Origin: Rickettsiales bacterium
Lineage (GTDB): Bacteria > Pseudomonadota > Alphaproteobacteria > Rickettsiales > UBA3002
Direction: 5' to 3'
Length of the DNA stretch: 9,899 nt
NCBI GenBank assembly: GCA_027489915.1
Contig: JAIXZB010000195.1
Location: 1-9,899 of the forward strand
Below are positions 1-6,256 of the stretch, one piece after another (within the stretch, counting starts at the first letter, position 1; each line of letters opens with the position of its first letter). The position numbers and the translations under genes were made by a program. The notes beneath the pieces are model-generated. The model ran no database searches, was not told the origin of the DNA, and worked only from the letters and a program-made list of their open reading frames with translations.

Positions 1-2
1 AC

Positions 3-134
3 CTTGCGAACCGCGAGAATTTCATTTATCCCGTATTGATAGGGCGTAACATGATGACGCATGCGAATTTGGTGGTAGACCCTTCGCGTGCATTTCTTAC
101 CAAGCCTACCTGCAAACCTCAGGCTAAGGAATAG
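3..134 (+). CDS. 3' end of a retropepsin-like / 'ATP-dependent zinc protease' family protein (partial)
   Basis: The third forward frame is open from the window edge to a TAG stop and gives the last 43 residues of a protein. The segment 'FIYPVLIGRNMM' followed by 'ANLVVDPSRAFL' matches the C-terminal part of the family annotated as putative ATP-dependent zinc protease, also viewed as a retropepsin-like aspartic peptidase linked to RimK. In that family a conserved (Y/F)PVLxGR stretch is followed by a VD-S-F segment. The catalytic region lies upstream of the window, so activity cannot be judged. The identification is strengthened by the two genes that follow, because this protease, an inactive transglutaminase membrane protein and a RimK-like ligase commonly occur together. 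The stop codon overlaps the ribosome binding site of the next gene, pointing to one transcript. The protease class (aspartic or metal-dependent) cannot be settled from this fragment. Confidence 0.72.
   Translation, partial: LANRENFIYPVLIGRNMMTHANLVVDPSRAFLTKPTCKPQAKE
126..130 (+). promoter_or_regulatory. ribosome binding site of the transglutaminase-like membrane protein
   Basis: AAGGA lies 12 nt before the ATG at 143, inside the last codons of the upstream gene. It supports ATG 143 as the start and suggests translational coupling to the protease gene. Confidence 0.5.
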
Positions 135-142
135 TTCTTTCT

Positions 143-1780
143 ATGCGCTCACTTCGCGTTTTTATTCTTGCTGCGATTCTCACGGTTGTTGGGTTCTCGA
201 TTTTTCTCTACAAGCACCTGACACTGGAATTTCCGCTTACGCCTCAGGTCACGTATAATAGCTGGCACGTGGAAGCGCGGATTGATTTGGCATCGAAGAA
301 CCGTTGGCGCGCAAGTGGTGAACCCTTGCTGTTTGCCATGCAGCTTCCCCATGCATCGGATCGTTTTGCACTGGCCGATGAAACCACCGTTGCTAGCGGA
401 TTTGGCTACGATGTGGCGGAAAAAGACGAAGCAGGAAACAGGTTAGCGGAGTTTTCAAAACGCAAACCTAGCGGTAGTGAAACAATTTTTTACCGCGCCA
501 TTGTATATGAACTCGATTCTCCTTCGGAATCACCGGTGATGCGGCCAGAAGCGCCTAATTCGCCTTACAGCAAGCGCAACCGCCCTCAGGCGGAAGATAG
601 CAAAGAAGAGGCACCGATTTATGTAGCGATTGATGCGCTGATTGAAGAAGCAAAAGATAAATCCGCAAGCTCGCAAACCTTTGTGCGCGAAATTTACCGC
701 TTAGCGCGTGCGGTGAATGACGACCGTATCCAGCTCATCCGCGACACGGTGGATGTGCGATTGACCGATTCTGAAATCGCCTCGATGCTGCTTCAAGCCG
801 ATAACATCCCCACACGCAATGTGCATGGGTTGAAGCTGGGCTCAGGCCAGCGCAAAGCCGATTTTGTGAAGTGGATGGAAGTATTCTTAAACGGCAAATG
901 GCGCAGCATTGACCCTGTAACGGGCAGTTTTGGACTCAAGGATAAATACCTAGTATGGTGGTATGGTGATAAAGAATGGTTTTCGGTGACCGGTCAGGCG
1001 AAAGCGAAAGTAACGCTTTCGGTGCAGCAGAACACCAACCCCGCACTCACCCGTGCGATATGGAAAAGCGGCCAGTTCTCTAGCCTGCTCATGAAGTTCT
1101 CGCTCTACAATCTGCCAATCGATACGCAGCTTGTATTCCATGTGCTACTCATGATTCCGCTAGGTGGCGTGGTGCTGGCGTTCATGCGGCAGGTGATTGG
1201 TATCAAGACGTTCGGAACATTCATGCCAGTGCTTATCGCACTCGCTTTCCGCGAAACGGGACTATATGCGGGGTTGGTGTTGTTTTTGGTGGTGGTTGCA
1301 CTGGGGCTGATTGTGCGCTCGTATTTTGACCATTTGAAATTGCTGCTGGTGCCGCGTTTGGCCGCCGTGCTGACGGTGGTGGTGATTATGCTCTCGTTCA
1401 TTGCCGTGATTACGAACCAGCTAGGCGTTACGGTGGGGCTGTCGATTTCGCTCTTCCCGATTGTGATTTTGACTATGACGATTGAGCGCATGTCGCTGAT
1501 GTGGGAAGAATATGGCCCGCGTGATGCGATTCGCACCTGCGCAGGATCGCTTGGTGCAGCGATAATTGCCTATTTCGCCATGAATAACGATGTGCTGGCG
1601 CATTTGATTTTTGCTTTCCCCGAATTGCTGCTGGTGGTGCTTTCGGTGAATCTGCTGCTGGGCCGTTACAACTACTACAAGCTCACCGAGTATATGCGCT
1701 TCAGGCAGTTGCAAAAATCGCTCGCAGCGCTCGAGAAAAAAGCAGCAGCGAACGCTAGTCCTGAGGCCCAAAAGGAATAA
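143..1780 (+). CDS. inactive transglutaminase-like membrane protein with C-terminal seven-helix domain
   Basis: This 545-residue inner-membrane protein has an N-terminal anchor (about residues 6-23), a large extracytoplasmic part (24-325) and a C-terminal bundle of about seven hydrophobic segments. These lie near 328-348, 358-369, 373-392, 404-424, 427-447, 463-481 and 485-507. The last 38 residues are charged and probably cytoplasmic. The motif 'GIKTFGTFMPVLIALAFRET' (353-372) and 'LFPIVILTMTIERM' (437-450) are hallmarks of the 7TM transglutaminase-like family. The region 207-260 resembles a transglutaminase core (NIPTRNVHG, then KWMEVFLNGKW-SIDP). The expected Cys near 210 is Ser/Thr, and the expected His before W244 is K243; only Asp257 of the triad remains. 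The domain is therefore probably a binding or sensing module, not an enzyme. Residues 126-158 form a Pro/Ser/charged low-complexity linker. It lies 8 nt after the protease gene and 4 nt before the ATP-grasp gene, so all three probably work together. What it binds is unknown. Confidence 0.88.
   Translation: MRSLRVFILAAILTVVGFSIFLYKHLTLEFPLTPQVTYNSWHVEARIDLASKNRWRASGEPLLFAMQLPHASDRFALADETTVASGFGYDVAEKDEAGNRLAEFSKRKPSGSETIFYRAIVYELDSPSESPVMRPEAPNSPYSKRNRPQAEDSKEEAPIYVAIDALIEEAKDKSASSQTFVREIYRLARAVNDDRIQLIRDTVDVRLTDSEIASMLLQADNIPTRNVHGLKLGSGQRKADFVKWMEVFLNGKWRSIDPVTGSFGLKDKYLVWWYGDKEWFSVTGQAKAKVTLSVQQNTNPALTRAIWKSGQFSSLLMKFSLYNLPIDTQLVFHVLLMIPLGGVVLAFMRQVIGIKTFGTFMPVLIALAFRETGLYAGLVLFLVVVALGLIVRSYFDHLKLLLVPRLAAVLTVVVIMLSFIAVITNQLGVTVGLSISLFPIVILTMTIERMSLMWEEYGPRDAIRTCAGSLGAAIIAYFAMNNDVLAHLIFAFPELLLVVLSVNLLLGRYNYYKLTEYMRFRQLQKSLAALEKKAAANASPEAQKE
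1772..1776 (+). promoter_or_regulatory. ribosome binding site of the ATP-grasp ligase gene
   Basis: AAGGA lies 8 nt before the ATG at 1785 and overlaps the last codons of the preceding gene. It fixes the start of the ligase and indicates coupled translation. Confidence 0.6.
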
Positions 1781-1784
1781 CGCA

Positions 1785-2753
1785 ATGGCGCTGTTTAGCG
1801 AGTTTTCCAAATATGGCATTATGGGTATCAACGCCCGTAACCGCGATTTTATTTCCGAGCAAAACCGCAGGCGTTTATATCCGCTGGTGGATGATAAGTT
1901 GGAAACCAAAAAACTGGCAATCGCTGCGGGTATCAATGTGCCAGAATTATTTGGGGTGATTGAATTCATCAGCCAATCGAATGAAGTGGCAACGATTGCG
2001 ATGCCCAACACGCGCTTTGTGGTGAAGCCTTGCCGTGGCAGTGGCGGTAACGGCGTGATGGTGATTAAGGATGTGATTGGCGGCAATTTTCAAAAAGCCA
2101 GTGGCGAAATGGTGAGTGCTGCCGACATGCAGTATTTTATCACCAACGTACTGGGCGGAATGTATTCGCTTAAAGGTTCAAGCGACCGCGCGTTGATTGA
2201 ATACGCGGTGCAGTTCGATCCGATATTTAACGAGATAACTTATCAGGGCGTTCCCGATATTCGCATCATTGCCTATAAAGGCGTGCCTGCGATGGCAATG
2301 TTGCGCCTGCCCACCCGCCAGTCGGATGGGAAGGCGAATCTGCACAAGGGCGGCATCGGTGTGGGGATTCGCATGGAATCGGGCACGACGATGTATGGCG
2401 TGCAAGGATCACGCTTTATCGATGTGCATCCCGAAACGCTTAAGCCTCTGGCAGATCGCGTAATTCCCAACTGGCCCAAACTGCTTGAGACCGCATCGAA
2501 ATTTTATGACATTACTGGCCTTGGGTATGTGGGTGTTGATATAGTGCTGGATAAAGAAAAAGGCGCCATGGTGCTGGAGGCAAACGCGCGCCCCGGCATT
2601 GCGATTCAGATTGCAAACCGTTGCGGCTTGAAGGCACGCACCGCGATTATTGACCAGTATGATGTGAAGAAATTTAGTATGGAGCAGCGCATCGATTTTG
2701 CACTGACGAAGTTTGCGCATGATCCTAACGGCCTGAAACACATGGCGCGCTAA
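1785..2753 (+). CDS. RimK-like ATP-grasp ligase (alpha-L-glutamate ligase-like protein)
   Basis: This 322-residue cytoplasmic protein belongs to the alpha-L-glutamate ligase-like branch of the ATP-grasp superfamily. These enzymes use ATP to make an acyl-phosphate and join it to an amine, forming a peptide-type bond. The N-terminal 'GINARNRDFI' (14-23) is typical of this branch. The ATP-binding part follows: 'FVVKPCRGSGGNGVMVI' (78-94) with Lys81 and a glycine-rich loop, 'DIRIIAYKGVPAMAMLRLP' (158-176), and 'GGIGVGI' (189-195). The metal-binding end of the fold is 'GYVGVDIVLD' (247-256) and 'MVLEANARPG' (262-271), where Asp252, Glu265 and Asn267 are the likely Mg ligands. The fold looks complete and active. 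The length is usual for the branch. It starts 4 nt after the membrane protein. The added amino acid and the acceptor cannot be read from sequence, so 'glutamate ligase' is a family label only. Confidence 0.88.
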   Translation: MALFSEFSKYGIMGINARNRDFISEQNRRRLYPLVDDKLETKKLAIAAGINVPELFGVIEFISQSNEVATIAMPNTRFVVKPCRGSGGNGVMVIKDVIGGNFQKASGEMVSAADMQYFITNVLGGMYSLKGSSDRALIEYAVQFDPIFNEITYQGVPDIRIIAYKGVPAMAMLRLPTRQSDGKANLHKGGIGVGIRMESGTTMYGVQGSRFIDVHPETLKPLADRVIPNWPKLLETASKFYDITGLGYVGVDIVLDKEKGAMVLEANARPGIAIQIANRCGLKARTAIIDQYDVKKFSMEQRIDFALTKFAHDPNGLKHMAR

Positions 2754-2756
2754 GAC

Positions 2757-2785
2757 TTGTACTTCCAGCCTACACGCGCTATAGT
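2757..2785 (+). promoter_or_regulatory. candidate promoter for the 28-residue peptide gene
   Basis: TTGTAC (2757-2762) and TATAGT (2780-2785) are separated by 17 nt. The -10 box matches the sigma-70 consensus at 5 of 6 positions and the -35 box at only 3 of 6. The -10 box is flanked by CGCGC and GCGCG arms. This would give a leader of about 30 nt. Read-through from the upstream operon is also possible. Confidence 0.35.
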
Positions 2786-2808
2786 GCGCGCAGAATGATA
2801 CTCACCTA

Positions 2809-2813
2809 AAGGA
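2809..2813 (+). promoter_or_regulatory. ribosome binding site of the 28-residue peptide gene
   Basis: AAGGA, within TAAAGGA, stands 9 nt before the ATG at 2823. This near-ideal spacing is the main reason to accept such a short reading frame as a gene. Confidence 0.55.
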
Positions 2814-2822
2814 ATCCGCCAC

Positions 2823-2909
2823 ATGAAAATGAAGCATTTTTTCGTTATCGCATTCATACTAATTCTGTTTTATTCGTATGTGCAATTGCGCGCGAATTGG
2901 CCGTTCTAA
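2823..2909 (+). CDS. 28-residue single-helix membrane peptide, function unknown
   Basis: The frame reads MKMKHFFVIAFILILFYSYV followed by eight residues, QLRANWPF, then TAA. A lysine-rich start is followed by one strongly hydrophobic stretch (about residues 5-21) and a short tail, the layout of a small inner-membrane protein with its N-terminus inside. Support comes from a good ribosome binding site at the right distance, a plausible promoter just upstream, and a strong terminator hairpin 4 nt after the stop. It sits in the gap after the ATP-grasp gene and overlaps no other gene. I do not recognise a family. It may assist the upstream membrane module, act alone, or be a chance frame; hydrophobicity and signals make a real gene more likely than not. 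Confidence 0.55.
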   Translation: MKMKHFFVIAFILILFYSYVQLRANWPF

Positions 2910-2913
2910 AAAT

Positions 2914-2949
2914 AAAATGGCGCTACCTTACGAGAGGTAGCGCCATTTT
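2914..2949. terminator. bidirectional intrinsic terminator between convergent genes
   Basis: A 15-bp perfect stem (2914-2928 with 2935-2949) closes a 6-nt loop, TACGAG. The GC-rich core GGCGCTACC is flanked by A's on the left and a run of seven T's (2946-2952) on the right, so a U-tract follows the hairpin on both strands. It would end the + strand operon and peptide gene as well as the minus-strand gene whose stop is at 2962. Confidence 0.9.
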
Positions 2950-2961
2950 TTTGTGTCGGTA

Positions 2962-4866
2962 TTAGCCTGCAATCCCAACCACTGAGTCGCGACCCGTAGG
3001 GAGTATTCCTGCAAACTGCTGTGGCAGTGGGCTGCCGATGGCAACCGTTGCATTAGCAACCCCAGCACCGCGAGCGGCGTTAGCAACTTCAGCAATCTGT
3101 GCCGCCATATCGCGCGGTGTTTCGAGCGAGGAAAGCTGTTGTGGGGCTAGTTTGTTGATTTCACGCAGTGCTGCAACCGCTTCGGCATTATCACGGATGA
3201 TTTGCGGCGCACTGCTGGTGTTGCGAATAACCTGTGCCACTTGATCGGAACTCATGCGTGATGAAATAGCATCTGTCAGGCTGCTCACACCTGGAATGTT
3301 GCTCAGCCAGCTACCGCCTGTTTGCTGAGGTGCACGGGTTTGCTCTTCCATCCATTTCACGGCCACAGGATCTGCGAGTACACGCAGCACCGCATCGCCA
3401 CGCTCACCGCGAATGAGGTTTATCATTTGCGCTTGTTGCGCGCGTGTATCGAGTGAGGAGATATCCGTTTTGCTTAAATAGTCACGCAGAGCCGAACGGT
3501 TATCTGGCTCGCCAAGGAAGGTTTGAAGTGCTTGACGTTCTGCAGTTCCCTCCGCAGGTAAGCGGCCCGATACGCGCAGCGCATCAATCGCACTTACTGC
3601 ATCAGCGCGTTGCTGCTGTTGTGCAGGATTTCCCGATTGCACAAAGTTGGAAAGGGCAATGGTAGAATCGATATTCGGATAACGCACCGAACCATTCTGT
3701 TCACGCACAGGGGTAAAGAGAAGGCGTGTGTATGCGTTCTGCGGTGCGAGCTGTGCAACGGCACCCACCACTTCACTATTACCCAGTTTTGCGCGCACAT
3801 CGGGGTTGCGAATAATTTCCAGTGCTCCAGTAAGGCTTGCACCGTTATTCAGGCGCGGCATGATTTGGCCGATGAGGGGTAGCATGTCGTTATTGAGCAA
3901 GGTGCGGTATGCTTTGCCATTCGCATTGTCTGCCTTGAGATCGGACACGATTTGAGTGAGTTGTTGGCGCGATAAGCTCGCCTGCGCAAGGGTGGTTTCA
4001 TTCAAAGTTGGGGTGGCAATACGAAGCGACTCGAGACCTTCTGGCGAGCTTATCAGGGTTTTGAGTAAGTTAAAATCGATGCCTGCCCCTGCCCCTACAA
4101 GCTGTGATGCAATCTGCGTGATTAGTTGTGGGTGACGTGTGTTGATGATGCCAAGAATATCGGGGCGTGTGAGCATGGAGTTAATCAAGCCCTTGTTCGC
4201 TTCCACCTGTTCGGGCGTACCTTGCGAGAGGGTGGAGTTGATGAGTTGCCCAACTTGCGCGGTGTTAAGTTTATTTAACAGCAGTGCAGGCACTTCGCGG
4301 TCACGAAGCAACGCTAGTATAGATTGATTGGTAGCCGCTTGTTGCTCGGGCGTGCCTTGATTGCGCACACTGGTGAGTAGTTGGGTAATCTGCTCTCCAT
4401 TCAATTTACCGATGAGCAGTTTAGCTTTGTCGGGAGATAAGGCGTTCGATAGGGTGATGCCGTTATCATAGAGGAAAGAACGCATTTCACGGCTGCCGAA
4501 AATGCGGGCAAGCGTGGCATCGCCGCCGAGACGCTGCTGAAATTTTGCAGGGTCTTCATCGAGAAATGCTTTACGGATGGGATCTTCAAAACCGAACATG
4601 GTGAAGAGTTTGCCGATAAGGGGCATAATGCCTACGCCAATGCTAGTATTTCCTGCCATTTCGGCACCTTGTCCCAGCCATTCGCCAATCTGGTTTTTCC
4701 ATGATTCAGGCATGAACATGCTGGCAAGCCACATGATGCCGCCAATAATGGCGACGTTCCAGATCATATCAAAAACGGAAGAAATACCGTTCCATACATT
4801 TCGGATGGTGCTAACACCCTGATTGAGACCTGTTGCAGCAGCATTGATTTGTGTGAGTGGATCCAT
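2962..4866 (-). CDS. membrane-anchored helical-repeat protein, 634 residues, function unknown
   Basis: I do not recognise this family. The start chosen is the ATG at 4866, because AAGGAG (4874-4879) lies 7 nt upstream; an in-frame ATG at 4902 would add 12 residues but places this site inside the gene. Near the N-terminus is one hydrophobic segment (about residues 36-52, 'WNVAIIGGIMWLASMFM'), probably a membrane anchor, followed by an amphipathic stretch. From residue 150 the protein consists of degenerate alpha-helical repeats. The two clearest are adjacent 45-residue units (150-194 and 195-239), identical at 18 of 45 positions and sharing 'QGTPEQ'. Weaker copies of a '(I/L)xQ(I/L)xxxL' helix recur near 249, 303 and 332. 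The protein is rich in Gln, Asn, Ala and Leu and has no cysteine. Such repeats usually form a scaffold or binding surface. It is divergent from the 390-residue membrane protein gene, with which it may be co-regulated. No enzyme motif is visible. Confidence 0.85.
   Translation of the reverse strand: MDPLTQINAAATGLNQGVSTIRNVWNGISSVFDMIWNVAIIGGIMWLASMFMPESWKNQIGEWLGQGAEMAGNTSIGVGIMPLIGKLFTMFGFEDPIRKAFLDEDPAKFQQRLGGDATLARIFGSREMRSFLYDNGITLSNALSPDKAKLLIGKLNGEQITQLLTSVRNQGTPEQQAATNQSILALLRDREVPALLLNKLNTAQVGQLINSTLSQGTPEQVEANKGLINSMLTRPDILGIINTRHPQLITQIASQLVGAGAGIDFNLLKTLISSPEGLESLRIATPTLNETTLAQASLSRQQLTQIVSDLKADNANGKAYRTLLNNDMLPLIGQIMPRLNNGASLTGALEIIRNPDVRAKLGNSEVVGAVAQLAPQNAYTRLLFTPVREQNGSVRYPNIDSTIALSNFVQSGNPAQQQQRADAVSAIDALRVSGRLPAEGTAERQALQTFLGEPDNRSALRDYLSKTDISSLDTRAQQAQMINLIRGERGDAVLRVLADPVAVKWMEEQTRAPQQTGGSWLSNIPGVSSLTDAISSRMSSDQVAQVIRNTSSAPQIIRDNAEAVAALREINKLAPQQLSSLETPRDMAAQIAEVANAARGAGVANATVAIGSPLPQQFAGILPTGRDSVVGIAG
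4150..4419 (-). repeat. two tandem 45-residue repeats within the 634-residue protein
   Basis: Unit 1 is encoded at 4285-4419 and unit 2 at 4150-4284. Both open with LL-x-x-KLN, carry a central 'QGTPEQ' and close with a helix ending near I-x-x-x-L. Eighteen of 45 positions agree without gaps. This is a protein-level duplication; the DNA has diverged. Confidence 0.7.
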
Positions 4867-4873
4867 AATCATT

Positions 4874-4879
4874 CTCCTT
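4874..4879 (-). promoter_or_regulatory. ribosome binding site deciding the start of the 634-residue protein
   Basis: AAGGAG on the minus strand, 7 nt before ATG 4866. It also lies 1 nt before an in-frame ATG at 4872, which is too close to be used, and downstream of the ATG at 4902. Confidence 0.75.
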
Positions 4880-4975
4880 ACACTAAGGTATACCATTATC
4901 ATGTGACGGTTGTGTGAAGGAAATGGGAAAAAGCGTGAGGGCGCGCTGAGGCTTGGAAATGCTGGGTTTTGGAGA

Positions 4976-4990
4976 AATTTGTGGCAAATT
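4976..4990. repeat. short inverted repeat, possible operator
   Basis: AATTTG, a 3-nt spacer (TGG), then CAAATT form a perfect 6-bp inverted repeat. It lies between the two divergent start codons and could be a dimeric regulator site. A repeat this short may arise by chance. Confidence 0.3.
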
Positions 4991-5058
4991 CATCAAACTG
5001 TCACGCATGTGGGGGTAGATATTTAGTATACCCTTAATTGAAGCATATCAGAGATACT

Positions 5059-6231
5059 ATGAACGCACCTGTGCAGCCTGTTAAAAACGAGCAAGAACAA
5101 ACCCCAGCGCCGCAGAATGCGGCAGCAGGCATTATGCCGCATTGGCTGGTGGAGAACTCTTCGCGCATCACCAATGCAGGGTTGATGACGGGTACGGCGA
5201 TCATGCTGCATTCGGGCTATAGGGGAAAACAGATTTCAACCGATATCTGGAACGCACAGCTTAAAGAAATTGGCAATACACCAGGCATGACTTCGCAGCG
5301 TGCAGCAGCGCTAACGGATTTTAATATCAAAAATAAAAACATGCTGAAGCCCGGATGGCACGTGATGCGCACGGTGTATCTGCTTACGGCGCTCGCGAGC
5401 TTTGCGATTGGTGCGGCGTTCAAACGCAAAGAAGAAACGCCCGAAGAGCAAGAGCGCCTGAGCAATATGTCGCTGCCTGAATATATGCGTACACGGGTGC
5501 AGCAATCGTTTGACCCGCTCAATCACTCGCGCCAGACGGTGGGCGTGGTATCGGGCATTAGCGGTGCGATGGCGATTATGTCGGCTTTCACACAACCGGG
5601 AGGCATCAGCAAGGCGGAGTTGTATATTGGCTCGACTTTGGCTTCGGGCGGGGCAGCGCTGGCATTTTTGAATAACCCGCAAACCGCGCAGAACACCTTT
5701 AGCGCGCTGTGGCTGGCGCGTATTCCCGCGATTGCGGGAGGGTGGAAATCCTTCACCACGGCGCAGCCTGTATTTAAATCTCCGTTTCGGCATGAGATAT
5801 TGGAATCGTCCGAGCATAAAACTGCCCGTGCTGCAGCCGCTGTGAATGGCGTGAAAAAACCGATATGGTTTGGCCTGTCTTCGAAAGAAGTGAAGGGGGA
5901 GGAGGCACTCAAAGCATTCGATGCCGCAGCAGGTGGACGCAAGCTTGAGTATGCACGTAATGACCTTGCCTATGTGACAGGGCAGATGATTAATTTAGGC
6001 AGCGCGCTGATTGGGTTTGCGGGTAAAGCGGCAGCGAAAAAGCCGCAGGACGCAGCACCCGCGACGAAGCCTCAGGATGCATTACCTCCAGTAATGCCGC
6101 CAGTAAAAGAACCAACTCCACCCGTGGCGGATGAAGCAATACCCGCAGCCACAATTCAGGCAGCCGCTGAGAACAGTGCAGAGAAATTACAGCCTGAGCC
6201 TGCAAAAAAACTGGGCACACGGATTTCTTGA
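5059..6231 (+). CDS. multi-segment membrane protein with Pro/Ala-rich tail, 390 residues, function unknown
   Basis: I do not recognise this family. ATG 5059 is chosen over an in-frame TTG at 5038 that has no ribosome binding site; a stop lies just before the TTG. ATG 5059 itself has only a weak site (CAGAGA at 5049-5054). After a polar, Gln/Pro-rich start (1-24) come hydrophobic stretches near 103-121 (the strongest, 'TVYLLTALASFAIGAAF'), 160-178, 186-205, 213-228 and 304-321, with a weaker one at 38-52. Several are rich in Gly, Ala and Ser, so an integral membrane protein is likely but the helix count is uncertain. A basic/acidic stretch (122-135) follows the first strong segment. The tail (322-390) is rich in Ala, Pro and Lys, contains 'KPQDA' twice (328-332, 337-341) and is probably disordered. 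There is no cysteine. It diverges from the helical-repeat gene and converges on gltB with a 25-nt gap. Confidence 0.82.
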   Translation: MNAPVQPVKNEQEQTPAPQNAAAGIMPHWLVENSSRITNAGLMTGTAIMLHSGYRGKQISTDIWNAQLKEIGNTPGMTSQRAAALTDFNIKNKNMLKPGWHVMRTVYLLTALASFAIGAAFKRKEETPEEQERLSNMSLPEYMRTRVQQSFDPLNHSRQTVGVVSGISGAMAIMSAFTQPGGISKAELYIGSTLASGGAALAFLNNPQTAQNTFSALWLARIPAIAGGWKSFTTAQPVFKSPFRHEILESSEHKTARAAAAVNGVKKPIWFGLSSKEVKGEEALKAFDAAAGGRKLEYARNDLAYVTGQMINLGSALIGFAGKAAAKKPQDAAPATKPQDALPPVMPPVKEPTPPVADEAIPAATIQAAAENSAEKLQPEPAKKLGTRIS

Positions 6232-6256
6232 TATACTCGGATTGACGAGAAAAATG

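Larger units (their letters stand above)
4867..5058. promoter_or_regulatory. divergent intergenic regulatory region
   Basis: These 192 nt separate two outward-facing genes and must hold both promoters. Each side has a GTATACC element before the start codon: on the minus strand within the palindrome GGTATACC (4887-4894), 20 nt from ATG 4866, and on the plus strand at 5026-5032, 26 nt from ATG 5059. Both could serve as imperfect -10 boxes (TATACC, or the overlapping TAGTAT at 5024-5029). GTCAC occurs farther upstream on each strand (4904-4908 minus, 5000-5004 plus). No strong -35 box at standard spacing is evident on either side, so the exact promoters are uncertain. Confidence 0.4.

Noticed and set aside
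1105..1536. 143-codon open frame on the minus strand opposite the transglutaminase-like gene
   Set aside because: It is Ser/Thr-rich without recognisable features and mirrors the hydrophobic codons of a well-supported gene; typical antisense shadow.
4867..4902. Upstream in-frame ATG at 4902 as start of the 634-residue protein, adding 12 residues
   Set aside because: The strong AAGGAG at 4874-4879 is placed correctly for ATG 4866 and would be inside the gene if translation began at 4902, which has no comparable site.
5038..5058. TTG at 5038 as start of the 390-residue protein
   Set aside because: No ribosome binding site precedes it, a stop codon is immediately upstream, and the ATG at 5059 is in frame with at least a weak site.
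6236..6249. CTCG/CGAG hairpin in the gap between the convergent genes
   Set aside because: The stem is only 4 bp and the adjacent A/T run is on the wrong side for termination of either transcript.
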